Assembly (NCBI GenBank): GCA_002338515.1
Contig: DDIL01000189.1
Location: 1,614 to 48,292, forward strand
Source: Glaciecola sp. UBA1851
GTDB lineage: Bacteria > Pseudomonadota > Gammaproteobacteria > Enterobacterales > Alteromonadaceae
Direction: 5' to 3'
Length of the DNA stretch: 46,679 nucleotides
Positions 8,908-17,837 of the stretch are shown here, piece by piece. The first letter of the stretch is position 1, and each line of letters begins with the position of its first letter. The position numbers and the translations under genes are program-made. Under the pieces are notes generated by a model that worked only from the letters and a program-made list of their open reading frames with translations, had not been told where the DNA came from and ran no database searches.

Positions 8908-9729
8908 CTATCTAACCGTTCTTAACCTTGCAATTCTGTCTAATACAATATTGTTAGGCAGCGCACGGTTGGTTGTACCTTGTACCAATTTTAAATATTT
9001 AGAATAGTTAATTAAGGCTAGATTTGTTTGCCCAATTGCCTCATTTGATATCGCTTTATTTAATAATATATTCGGGTGGTTAGGTGAAAGCTGATCCGCT
9101 GCCGATAAAAGCTGCAAAGCTGATTGGTGATCATCTGTTTCTTGTTCAATTAACGCGCGCAATAGCCATAAATCTGCATTTTCAACGTTTCGAGATAAAG
9201 CTTCCTCTGTGGCCTGTATGGATAGTTGATAAGCCCCTTGTTTCATAAATGCTACCCCCATCCAATACCACACAGACCAATGACTATCGTTATTGTCGGT
9301 AAGAGGGGTTAGCGTAGATAGAATACCTGCATAATCCCCTTTTATTGCCAGCACTTGTGCAAGCGATATTCGAGCTCTCTCATATTTAGGCTTTTTCTTA
9401 ATTATTTTATGGTAGGTTCTAATAGCTACATTATACGACCCTTTTAATTGCTCCTGATAAGCTTGTCGATAGAGTTTTTCTACTTCTTCATCTAACGCTG
9501 TATCACTATCACGTTGATTAAATTTTTTCAAAGCATGTTTTGGAACATAAGCCACACTTGGTTGACTATTAACTGGGGCAGGAATGGCTTTTTCTTCAGA
9601 TTGAGTTGTGTTTTCTAGATTTGCGCCAAGGGCATCTTGCAAGTTATTTAAACTGGCGGGGCTAGGCACATCTTGTGCCTGCAATACAAATGCCAAGGCA
9701 CTAAAAATCAACAGAGTTAGGTATTTCAT
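8908..9729 (-). CDS. Periplasmic TPR protein of the pilus operon (MshN-like position)
   Basis: The 273-residue product has a clear signal peptide (KYLTLLIFSALAFVLQA, probable cut before QD) and, from about residue 80 to 260, tandem TPR-type helical repeats (for example YQEQLKGSYNVAIRTYHKII and YWMGVAFMKQGAYQLSIQA). An upstream ATG at 9744 is in frame, but ATG 9729 gives the proper signal peptide and has GAGAG just before it. It is the last gene of the pilus operon, 15 bases after the secretin. Vibrio MshN is also a TPR protein but is anchored by an N-terminal membrane helix, so this may be an analogue rather than an ortholog. It may aid secretin or pilus assembly, like PilF/PilW. Confidence 0.75.
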   Translation of the reverse strand: MKYLTLLIFSALAFVLQAQDVPSPASLNNLQDALGANLENTTQSEEKAIPAPVNSQPSVAYVPKHALKKFNQRDSDTALDEEVEKLYRQAYQEQLKGSYNVAIRTYHKIIKKKPKYERARISLAQVLAIKGDYAGILSTLTPLTDNNDSHWSVWYWMGVAFMKQGAYQLSIQATEEALSRNVENADLWLLRALIEQETDDHQSALQLLSAADQLSPNHPNILLNKAISNEAIGQTNLALINYSKYLKLVQGTTNRALPNNIVLDRIARLRTVR

Positions 9730-9744
9730 TATGCTCTCATTCAT

Positions 9745-11331
9745 TTATTGGTTGGCGTAGATAAATTCTGAAGGAGTGCTATCCACCAAATTGGCAGTCA
9801 GAAATATTAATAACTCTTTGCGTCTAGATACTTCATAATCGCCTTTAAACAAGTTACCAATTAACGGTACTTTGGCAAGACCAGGCACTTCTCTATTGGT
9901 ATCACTATCGGTTGTTTGAATTAATCCACCTATCACAACCGTATTGCCATTCTCCATTCTCACTAGCGAAGACGTTTGGCGAATATCCAAATTAGGTGAG
10001 CTTGACGTTGTATTGCCGTTATTATCAACTACTCTTTCAACGCTAGTTACACGAGAAATAACGGGTGATATATCCATCATAATCCATCCTGAAGAAGATA
10101 TTTGTGGGGTGAGTGCCATCACAATGCCTTCGGTCACAACTAGCGGTGTATCTTCAATTAAACTAGTACTGCCCGCTGTTGATGTATCGGTTGTCACAGT
10201 GCGAATAAAGAATGTGCGATCAGTACCTACTTTGATCATGGCAGGTTGATTATTCATAGTACGAATTTTGGGTTTTGAGACGACGTTCACTTCACCCTGC
10301 TCATTAAGGGCAGATATAAGCGCATCAAAATTTACTCTTCGTTCTGATTCAAAAATATTTAAAGAAACACTGGGTAATAGTGCGCCAAAGCCACCTAATG
10401 GTTGGTTGATTATATTGTTTATTCCCGCAGTGCCTTGAACTTGATTTGCACTACCTTGACTAATTAATGACCAATCCACACCTAAGCTATAGTCTTCATT
10501 TAGTTCAACCTCTACAATGCGCACATCAATTTCAACCTGTCTATGAATAGCGCGTGCAATGTTGCCTAAGTAATTTTCCATTTGTTTGACTCGATTAACC
10601 GAGTCGGTCACTTGAATCGTGCCAGACATTCGATTAATGGCGATACGACCATTTTCAGAAACCATTGATTTTAGCTGATCAGTTAGTTCATCCCAGAATT
10701 CCACACTGTCTTTTTGCTTAAGCTCAAATGTGCCATCTTCTGAGCTTTGGCCACCGCCGCCTCCGCTTCCGCCATCTTGACCGCCACCACCAGATGAAAC
10801 TGATGAGCTGACATTGGCGCTACTTGTGCCTTGTCCGCTTCTAATTAAGCGTAAATAATCGATGGTAAATGTACGAGTATGCCAGCGCTTCACTTCAATT
10901 AAGTTTTCTTTCTTTTCCCAATGTAAGCCCAAGCTGGATAGCATGGCTGACATAGCTTGGTCTAACTTTAAATCATTAAATTCAACGGTTACTGTGCCGT
11001 TAACATCGCTATCCGATATGATATTCAAGCCATAAGCTCGACTAAATATTTGTAGTGCATCTCGAATTTCAACATTCTCAGCCACAAAACTATAAAGTTC
11101 GCTCTCTTCCTCTTCAGGCAATAGGTAAGTGTTTTCAGGAAACATAATACGATTTTCAACCGGTATAATAGGTAAAGCCGGTGCAATATATTTGTCTTCT
11201 TGTTCTGCTTGAACGGTTGCAACTGGGTTAAGCGTTGCCGTTTGTTCTATGTTTTTTTGAGGCGAGTGGCAACCAGTTGCCGCGACAACCATGATTGCTA
11301 TCACAGATTTTTTTGTCATTGTTAGGTTCAT
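9745..11331 (-). CDS. mshL: MSHA-type secretin (outer-membrane pore)
   Basis: This is a 528-residue secretin, the outer-membrane channel of the pilus/secretion machine. Order: a lipoprotein-like leader (VVAATGC, Cys at about residue 21), a STN/N0-type domain at about 85-150, an MshL-like FTIDYLRLIRSGQG segment, a Gly/Ser-rich linker at about 180-205, N1-type region, and a C-terminal secretin domain with VPGLAKVPLIGNLFKG near the end. Thirteen bases separate it from the mshK-like gene. MshL is the best name by length and motifs; PilQ and GspD are longer and organised differently. Confidence 0.88.
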   Translation of the reverse strand: MNLTMTKKSVIAIMVVAATGCHSPQKNIEQTATLNPVATVQAEQEDKYIAPALPIIPVENRIMFPENTYLLPEEEESELYSFVAENVEIRDALQIFSRAYGLNIISDSDVNGTVTVEFNDLKLDQAMSAMLSSLGLHWEKKENLIEVKRWHTRTFTIDYLRLIRSGQGTSSANVSSSVSSGGGGQDGGSGGGGGQSSEDGTFELKQKDSVEFWDELTDQLKSMVSENGRIAINRMSGTIQVTDSVNRVKQMENYLGNIARAIHRQVEIDVRIVEVELNEDYSLGVDWSLISQGSANQVQGTAGINNIINQPLGGFGALLPSVSLNIFESERRVNFDALISALNEQGEVNVVSKPKIRTMNNQPAMIKVGTDRTFFIRTVTTDTSTAGSTSLIEDTPLVVTEGIVMALTPQISSSGWIMMDISPVISRVTSVERVVDNNGNTTSSSPNLDIRQTSSLVRMENGNTVVIGGLIQTTDSDTNREVPGLAKVPLIGNLFKGDYEVSRRKELLIFLTANLVDSTPSEFIYANQ

Positions 11332-11344
11332 GTCAGTTAATTAC

Positions 11345-11851
11345 CTATTTAGTTTTGAGCATTAATCGTGTAGAACCTACAGCATCACTAATTTCAACAT
11401 AGTCTGGTTCAATACTAATAATTTTAAATGATTGCACGGTATCGCCAACGCCATATATTTTTCTATCAAACATGGCTAGCCGTTTATTTTTATTGATAAT
11501 AATTGCACTTAATTCGGGTGTTTCAGTAAAGCTAGGTGGCAATGCATTATTATCAGTAGCTTCATTGTTATTGATATTTTTAGTCGAAGCATCAGTTGAA
11601 TAGGGCGTGAAAGGGTCTCTTGTGGGCTGTGCTAAAAAGTCAACTTGAATAGATTGTGCATCCAGTTGAGAAACTGTAGTGGCAACTGTTTGATCTTGGT
11701 TGGTTTCAAAGTCTTCAGAAGGAGAGGGAGGCGTAATAACATCTGTTATCGCTTCGTCAACAAATAACGGATAAATTGTATAGCCCACATAACCCAATGC
11801 GCACAAAGCGAGGGCCGCGACAAAATATTGGTTGTTGAGTATTTTTTTCAT
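11345..11851 (-). CDS. MshK/PilP-like pilus assembly protein
   Basis: This is a 168-residue bitopic protein with one N-terminal membrane helix (about residues 8-30) and a periplasmic domain. The TRDPFTPY element (about 77-84) and a C-terminal beta domain (LSAIIINKNKRLAMFDRKI, then VGDTVQSFKIISIE) match the MshK/PilP/GspC class that links the inner-membrane platform to the secretin. It sits directly before mshL, as mshK does in Vibrio. Sequence conservation in this family is low, so the call rests on both position and the RDPF/HR-domain pattern. Confidence 0.72.
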   Translation of the reverse strand: MKKILNNQYFVAALALCALGYVGYTIYPLFVDEAITDVITPPSPSEDFETNQDQTVATTVSQLDAQSIQVDFLAQPTRDPFTPYSTDASTKNINNNEATDNNALPPSFTETPELSAIIINKNKRLAMFDRKIYGVGDTVQSFKIISIEPDYVEISDAVGSTRLMLKTK

Positions 11852-11891
11852 AATACGCAGTGTTATTCAAGAATGGTACCAATCTCTATTT

Positions 11892-12578
11892 TTATCTTGA
11901 ATTTGATGCGGATAAGTTATCTTCTTGCTTTCTAACTTCTAATTTCATGGTTAGCAAGGCGCTTTGTTGGCCCTGGTTTTCAATGCTCGCAGCAGTGAAT
12001 TTCTTGTATTTGTTATCGCCAGTTAGAATTTGTAAGAAACTCATAAAGTTCTGAAAGTTTGAAATTTTACTTTCTTCAGAATTAGCAAACACTCTTATTT
12101 CCATAGGCACAATATGCATATTGCGTAATACACTATCTTGGTTAACGTCAAATAATTGATACTCAACACGCATGCCCGTCGATTCACCTAGTTCGCTCAA
12201 ATAATATAACCAATCGGCTAGTTCAAGGTAGCCTGAAAACACTGTTTTTTGAGCGGCTAATTTTTTTGCGTCAACGCTGTCCTTATTAAATTCACTTAAC
12301 TTTTGAGTCAGCATAGATTTTTCTATTTCAACAGTACTAATTTGTTGAAGTAATGTTTGTTTAAATTGCACACTAGTTTGCTTACTACTCAGTATAAAAT
12401 GAGTCCAATATGAAGAAAAGATAATAACTAGCGTGATAAATATTAGGTAAACAAAATTTCTGTTGGCAAAACGTGATGATTTTTTATTTGGTTTTTTAGG
12501 TGAGGTTTTCTTTGTATCTTCAACGTTTGATACTGTTTCAAAATCATCAGTAACAAAATCAAGTGTATTTGTGGTCAT
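11892..12578 (-). CDS. MshJ/PilO-like inner-membrane pilus protein
   Basis: This 228-residue protein has a basic cytoplasmic N-terminus (KKTSPKKPNKKSSR), one membrane helix (about 41-63), a predicted coiled coil at about 70-110 and a periplasmic domain. This is the topology of MshJ, PilO and GspM. Its ATG shares one base with the stop of the mshI-like gene (TAATG), so translation is coupled. It should pair with the upstream protein in the inner-membrane alignment subcomplex. Confidence 0.72.
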   Translation of the reverse strand: MTTNTLDFVTDDFETVSNVEDTKKTSPKKPNKKSSRFANRNFVYLIFITLVIIFSSYWTHFILSSKQTSVQFKQTLLQQISTVEIEKSMLTQKLSEFNKDSVDAKKLAAQKTVFSGYLELADWLYYLSELGESTGMRVEYQLFDVNQDSVLRNMHIVPMEIRVFANSEESKISNFQNFMSFLQILTGDNKYKKFTAASIENQGQQSALLTMKLEVRKQEDNLSASNSR

Positions 12579-13960
12579 TATAGGTGTCCTTCCATTGTAA
12601 AGGCGATTGCACCATCGTCATAAACTTTGCCCTGCTTAAGTTGGTCTAGCCAAGCGTTGCGCCACTGGTTGTTAATTGTTGCATTCCATGGTGCACTTTG
12701 CAGAGTGTTTTCAAGTATTTCCAACTGATGAATTGAATTGGCCAAAGTTGGGTTATTTGCCCCTTCCAATTGAAAGTGCCATGCTTGATTTTTCAATTCA
12801 ATTGACGCTTTACTTAACATCATAGATGTAGGGATGTTATGTCCTAGGCTATACAAAAACCAAGCGGGAATAGGATTTGGTTGTTCTACCAAAAGCGCGA
12901 CAACTTGATTTTGTTGCATAGCATCATTGTATTGAGAATCAATGACTTCAAGTTCAGATTGTAATTCCGCTAGCTGATATTGTAACCTTTCGCTACCTTC
13001 CAACTGCAATGCTTCTATTAATAAGGTAACGGAAATAGCCGTCACAACAGAAGCGGCTGCTGCCCATGTGCCAACGTTCAATACGCTTTTCTGAGTTAAG
13101 GTGGCATAAAGAGACGAGGGAATAAAATTGTTTGTAGAACGATTGGATATAGATTGAACTTGATGCGCCCAGAAACTGGAATCTACTGACAACTCATCAG
13201 CTTCTACTGGAATTTTGAAATCACTTTTTATGAAATCAGCTACCTCAAAAGCACGCAACCCCATGATAATAATTTGGCTGGCAACAGCGCTTTGTTGCTT
13301 GGTGTAAAGAAGCGTCCTTTCAATGTCCAGTTTGAGTCTATCAGGTTGAAATTTATCCCATTCTATACTGAGGTCGCGCACGAAGAAGGTCTCCCCGCGT
13401 GAATTAGTGACTGCAATTTCTATTCTATGATTAAACACAGCAACAACAATAGTGATACCACTTTCATCAGTATTTAGTTTGGTAACCCTTTGCCCCATAA
13501 TTTCAGTGAAAGGGACAATTTTAACGACTTCCAATTTGTGATTATAACAAATTTCAACAATATTTTTTTTCTTATGCTTTGGCATAATGTTAAGCAAAGC
13601 ACCTTCAGTAAAGGTTCCCTTAGAGACTTTGTTATAACTCCAAACAGCCTCTTCACTGAAGCTTTTCTCTTTATTAATATTCCTTGCCAAGAATTTTTTA
13701 GTATTCGCTTTTGACATGGGGGGCATTTCAACAAAGGTGTGAGTTAAATCTTCAGAGCTGAAAACAATTGACACTTTTGCATGACTAGAAATTTTGAAGT
13801 GGCTTCTAGATAAAGCTAAGCATCGTTCAAAATCTTCAAAGCTATTAACGGCAAAAGGGGCGACCCATGTATCTATTAATTTATTCCGCGTAAATTTACT
13901 AATAACACATTCATCGTAAATCCAGCTTATACCATATTTAGCATTTATAAGTTCTGCCAT
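12578..13960 (-). CDS. MshI-like (PilM/PilN or GspL type) pilus assembly protein
   Basis: The 460-residue protein combines an N-terminal actin-like cytoplasmic region (about residues 1-290, PilM-like: ligand-binding type strands such as KVSIVFSSEDLTH and SGITIVVAVFNH) with one membrane helix (about 300-320) and a periplasmic PilN-like coiled coil (EGSERLQYQLAELQSELEVI) and ferredoxin-type domain. That is a PilM-PilN fusion, as in MshI/GspL. TTG 13966 is in frame, but ATG 13960 is preferred because GGAG lies six bases upstream. The start overlaps the end of the pilin gene by 16 bases. Confidence 0.72.
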   Translation of the reverse strand: MAELINAKYGISWIYDECVISKFTRNKLIDTWVAPFAVNSFEDFERCLALSRSHFKISSHAKVSIVFSSEDLTHTFVEMPPMSKANTKKFLARNINKEKSFSEEAVWSYNKVSKGTFTEGALLNIMPKHKKKNIVEICYNHKLEVVKIVPFTEIMGQRVTKLNTDESGITIVVAVFNHRIEIAVTNSRGETFFVRDLSIEWDKFQPDRLKLDIERTLLYTKQQSAVASQIIIMGLRAFEVADFIKSDFKIPVEADELSVDSSFWAHQVQSISNRSTNNFIPSSLYATLTQKSVLNVGTWAAAASVVTAISVTLLIEALQLEGSERLQYQLAELQSELEVIDSQYNDAMQQNQVVALLVEQPNPIPAWFLYSLGHNIPTSMMLSKASIELKNQAWHFQLEGANNPTLANSIHQLEILENTLQSAPWNATINNQWRNAWLDQLKQGKVYDDGAIAFTMEGHL

Positions 13961-14721
13961 TGCCAACTCCCACTGTCGTCAGTAAAAGCGAAGCTATTTG
14001 CATCTGTAACTAACAGAGCTTGGCTTATTATATTGTTTGTAAAGGGTGCATCTATAAGCGTTAATTTTGTGTCTTTTAACACATATATTTCAGTGTTTGA
14101 TGAACTTACTGACTGAGTAACGCCCGTTTCCAATCGATAGCCCGGAGAATCTGTTGTATTACTATTGGTCAGTATGACTCGATGAAAATAGCCTTGTAAG
14201 TTGACTCTTTGTATCTTTACATCTTGGCTTTCTATAATGGGCGCGCCAATAGATTGGTTCCATACGTCATTAAAATCAGAAGAGCTGTTTAGATTGTTTG
14301 GTAGGTTACCTTTTAAATTTGAAGCGATGATAATTCTGGGTGAAACAGGCCGATTAGTTAGCCCGTTTGTTTGGGAATATTGAGAAAAGTTAGTATTGCT
14401 GGTTGTGAAAAAACGAGGGTCAACATAATAAGCGCGATTATGTAGGCGGTCGTTTTGTGCAATTTTAGCAACGGGCAGTGAGCCAATACTAGCAATGGAT
14501 GTTGTCCAGTTAGCGGAAGCAGGAATCACTTTATTAATGCTAATGTAGGTTTGCAATTCAGTTGCTAGCGTACTTAAATTCGTTTGTTCAGCTTCACCTA
14601 GTGACCTGTCCATATCTCGAATAACACTAGGTGCGATAGTCGCAGCAAGAATCGCGATAATTGCCATAACACCAATTAGTTCAATTAGCGTGAACCCTTT
14701 AGTATTATTTATGCCTGTCAT
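13945..14721 (-). CDS. Type IV prepilin-like protein (second pilin or pseudopilin)
   Basis: This 258-residue protein has a type III signal: NNTKG followed by FTLIELIGVMAIIAILAA, with the cut expected after G9 and the required Glu at +5 (E14). Beyond the N-terminal helix (to about residue 60) it is Ser/Thr/Asn-rich, contains no cysteine and matches no domain I recognise. It is larger than the first pilin and probably a minor pilin, perhaps at the tip. It is separated from the platform gene by 125 bases, which contain a TATAAT-like sequence, so a secondary promoter is possible. Confidence 0.85.
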   Translation of the reverse strand: MTGINNTKGFTLIELIGVMAIIAILAATIAPSVIRDMDRSLGEAEQTNLSTLATELQTYISINKVIPASANWTTSIASIGSLPVAKIAQNDRLHNRAYYVDPRFFTTSNTNFSQYSQTNGLTNRPVSPRIIIASNLKGNLPNNLNSSSDFNDVWNQSIGAPIIESQDVKIQRVNLQGYFHRVILTNSNTTDSPGYRLETGVTQSVSSSNTEIYVLKDTKLTLIDAPFTNNIISQALLVTDANSFAFTDDSGSWQWQNL

Positions 14722-14846
14722 TTTTGATACCTTTTATCTAAAAGTTTATTTTTTTCAATCTGTTAAATTTGGATTAACCCATATTATATTATCGGTTTTA
14801 CCATCATTTTCTTTAAGCTAGCCTGTTCGTTATTTTTGTGAAATAA

Positions 14847-16046
14847 CTAACCAACATTACCCATCAAGCTCATTAGCGGCATAAATATTGCCATTACCAC
14901 TGTGCCTACAATACCAATCAGCATAACCATGATCATTGGCTCTAGAATTCCCATAATTTTTTTAATGCGTCTTGGAATTTCGTCGTCATACCTGCCAGAA
15001 ATATGATTCAATGATTTTTCCAAAGACCCTGTCTCTTCACCTATTACCATCATTCTTAATAAGGTTGGTGGAAATACTGAATAACTTCTAAATACTTCTG
15101 ACATAGTACGACCTTGATTGACCGCCGCTTCAGCTTCTAAAATGGCATCAGCAATGACTTTATTCCCAACTAGGTTTCTGCAAAGAGATAAACTTTGCAA
15201 TATAGGGATGCCCGAGCGAGTAAGAATTGCCATATTATGCGTGAATTTAGAAAGGCATAACATTTTGATAACTTCGCCAAAAATAGGCAGCTTTAGTTTT
15301 ATTCTGTCTGCAATAAGCGCCAAGTGGCTAAACCGTTTTATACAAAATTGACTAAGTTTCACCAAACCAAAGGGGACAATAATAAAAAGGTACCAATATG
15401 CTTGAACCGTATCGCTTATGGTAATCACCACTTCGGTAATTAAGGGCAGGGGGACATTTACACTATTTAACAAGGCTGTAAATTTGGGTACAACGAAGGT
15501 AAACAAGAATAAAATAAATACGCCAACCACAATTAGTACAATCGTTGGATATAGGCTTACTTGTTTTACATCTTTTACTAACCCTTCAGTCCATTGCAAG
15601 TAATCAGAAATTTCTTTAAATGCTTCTACTAAATTACCGCTGTATTCTGCAGCATTAATTAAATTACACATTTGTTCGGGGAAGACATTTGGATATTGTT
15701 CTAACGCACTAACTAGCGTATTACCAGATTTGATGTTTTCAGCGACGTCTCTTAATACTGTTTGAAACCCTTCGCTGTCAGATTCTTCAACCACCGAATG
15801 AATCGCTTCTACTATGCCAATCCCTGAACCAAGCATGGCCGACATTGAAATACAAAATTCAATCAACATAGGTCGAGTTACTTTAACTTTGACCTTTTTT
15901 CTGGTTTTACTAGCTTTGCTCGCATCAATTAACCAATAGCCATCACTTTTTAGGCTGTTTTCTAAACTCGCCTCATCAGTGGCATAGCGAAAAGATGTAA
16001 CTTGTTTTCCGCTTTTATCAATTGCTTTATAGCTAAATTCAGGCAT
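14847..16046 (-). CDS. mshG: Platform protein, GspF/PilC family (MshG)
   Basis: This 399-residue polytopic inner-membrane protein is the platform beneath the pilus. After a short N-terminal segment (FSYKAIDKSGK) it has two T2SSF domains (about 65-190 and 270-390), each with the typical pattern, for example LARTL-like helices, GIPILQSL and GEETGSLEKSLNHIS. Three membrane helices are visible (about 168-190, 215-235, 370-392). It follows the ATPase by 27 bases, the standard E-F order of T4P, MSHA and T2SS operons. Confidence 0.9.
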   Translation of the reverse strand: MPEFSYKAIDKSGKQVTSFRYATDEASLENSLKSDGYWLIDASKASKTRKKVKVKVTRPMLIEFCISMSAMLGSGIGIVEAIHSVVEESDSEGFQTVLRDVAENIKSGNTLVSALEQYPNVFPEQMCNLINAAEYSGNLVEAFKEISDYLQWTEGLVKDVKQVSLYPTIVLIVVGVFILFLFTFVVPKFTALLNSVNVPLPLITEVVITISDTVQAYWYLFIIVPFGLVKLSQFCIKRFSHLALIADRIKLKLPIFGEVIKMLCLSKFTHNMAILTRSGIPILQSLSLCRNLVGNKVIADAILEAEAAVNQGRTMSEVFRSYSVFPPTLLRMMVIGEETGSLEKSLNHISGRYDDEIPRRIKKIMGILEPMIMVMLIGIVGTVVMAIFMPLMSLMGNVG

Positions 16047-16073
16047 GAGTACTGCTACCTTAAAGTGTATTTA

Positions 16074-17810
16074 TCAGGTCTTGACGACGCGAAGTACCTC
16101 ATCAATGCTTGTGTGGCCTTGTGCCGCTTTTAAAATGCCGTCTTCCAACATGGTATTAAAGCCTTTAGCTTTAAATAAATCTGACAATACATTGGTGTTA
16201 GCGCGAGAAACTATAGGTTCGTGAAAGTCTTCATCTAGTATTAAAATTTCATATATGGCAATACGTCCTTTGTATCCTGTGCCAGAGCATGTTGTGCATC
16301 CTGATGCTTTATAATATGTGGCATGTTTATCTACTTCATCACATAAATCTAAGTCAGCTAAGGTTTGATTCGACTGAGGATGTGGCTCTTTGCATTCATG
16401 GCAAAGACGTCTTAATAACCGTTGAGCAATGACAACCGACAATGAGGATGCAATAAGATAGGGTTCAATTCCCATATCTACTAATCTTGGAATCGCGCCA
16501 ATCGCATCATTGGTGTGCAAAGTAGAGAGTACTAAGTGACCTGTCATAGATGCACGAACGGCAAGTTCCGCAGTTTCTTGGTCGCGTACTTCACCCACTA
16601 AAATAACATCTGGATCTTGTCTTAAAAGTGATCTAAGACCCGATGCAAAAGTTACGCCTACATCGGCCCGAATAGGTGTTTGCCTAATTTGTGGCATGGC
16701 ATATTCTACCGGGTCCTCAAGGGTGAAAATGGTTCGTTGTACGCTATCAATTTCAGAAAGACCAGCATACAAGGTAGTGGTTTTACCGCTACCTGTTGGA
16801 CCGGTTACCAACACCATGCCATAGGGTTGTTCAAGAATCTTTTTCACTGCCGCTTGCTGATCGGCCGGTAAACCAAGTTGTGAAAACTGAGGTCGATTAT
16901 CAGCTGATTCTAAAATACGAATTACAATACTTTCGCCTTGACTTGTTGGCAAAGCTGATACCCGTAAATCAACATCTCGATTACCGAAATGAAACCGCGC
17001 TCGGCCATCTTGCGGCACACGTTTTTCTGTTACATTCATACCAGAAATAAGTTTAATACGAGCTGTTAACGCCGGTCGCAAATCACTCGGCAATAAAACT
17101 TCTGGTCTAACAATGCCATCTATTCGCATTCTCACGCGAAGTATTTTTTCTTCAGGCTCAAAGTGAATATCGGTGGCGTTTTGCTTGATACCTAATGCAA
17201 TTATTTGGTCAACCAAACGAACCATAGGGGATTCGCCATCTACCCCTTCTTCTTCCGTTGGTTTAATCCCAGATTCCATCAACCGCGAAATAGTATCGTC
17301 AATGGTGGCGCCTTGAGTATAGTTTCGCTCAATGGCGTCTAAAATTTCTGACTCAGGCGCACTTACCACATCAACCACTAATCTTGTGAGCTTTTCAAGT
17401 GCATCAATTGCAATAATGTTAAATGCATCAGACATCGCTATTGTTAGCTGCTGCCCTTTGCTTCCAACAGGTAAAAGCTTGTATTTTAGTGCTAGCTCAT
17501 ATGGTATGAGGTTGAGTAAATCGTCATCAATCACCATTTGGCTCACATCGATGACTTTAGTATGCGTTTCAGCCGCAAGATAATCGGTTAGTACTTGGTC
17601 GGTAATAAACCCTAATTTAACTAGGACTTCACCTAAAAAGCCGCCATTTCTCGATTTGACTTTTAAAGCAAGTTCAAGTTGTTCTTGAGTCAAGTACCCT
17701 TCATCAACCAAACGCTCGCCTAATGGCAATTTATTGGTAACAGAGGGCCCTTCTGAAGAAGGGACGTCATATGAAAGAGGCGCTGAATTATCAAATACAG
17801 AGTCAGTCAT
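16074..17810 (-). CDS. mshE: Pilus assembly ATPase, GspE/PilB/MshE family
   Basis: This is a 578-residue hexameric extension ATPase. It has an N-terminal MshEN-type double motif (residues 29-52 and 58-81), a second N-terminal domain to about 170, then the ATPase core: Walker A GPTGSGKT (337-344), Asp box, Walker B DPDVILVGEVRD, His box, and a C-terminal tetracysteine zinc site (CHEC and CTTC). In the c-di-GMP-binding MshEN consensus each 24-residue motif starts with Arg-Leu-Gly and ends with Gln. Here spacing and hydrophobic positions are kept, but the Arg residues are P29 and F58 and the Gln residues are K52 and E81. It could still bind a nucleotide differently or have lost c-di-GMP control. 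The start at 17810 follows the pilin by 27 bases. Confidence 0.92.
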   Translation of the reverse strand: MTDSVFDNSAPLSYDVPSSEGPSVTNKLPLGERLVDEGYLTQEQLELALKVKSRNGGFLGEVLVKLGFITDQVLTDYLAAETHTKVIDVSQMVIDDDLLNLIPYELALKYKLLPVGSKGQQLTIAMSDAFNIIAIDALEKLTRLVVDVVSAPESEILDAIERNYTQGATIDDTISRLMESGIKPTEEEGVDGESPMVRLVDQIIALGIKQNATDIHFEPEEKILRVRMRIDGIVRPEVLLPSDLRPALTARIKLISGMNVTEKRVPQDGRARFHFGNRDVDLRVSALPTSQGESIVIRILESADNRPQFSQLGLPADQQAAVKKILEQPYGMVLVTGPTGSGKTTTLYAGLSEIDSVQRTIFTLEDPVEYAMPQIRQTPIRADVGVTFASGLRSLLRQDPDVILVGEVRDQETAELAVRASMTGHLVLSTLHTNDAIGAIPRLVDMGIEPYLIASSLSVVIAQRLLRRLCHECKEPHPQSNQTLADLDLCDEVDKHATYYKASGCTTCSGTGYKGRIAIYEILILDEDFHEPIVSRANTNVLSDLFKAKGFNTMLEDGILKAAQGHTSIDEVLRVVKT

Positions 17811-17837
17811 TATAAAGTGTTCGCTAAGGTATATGAA

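Noticed and set aside
9944..10249. 101-residue plus-strand frame inside mshL
   Set aside because: A shadow of the secretin gene, which has clear family motifs.
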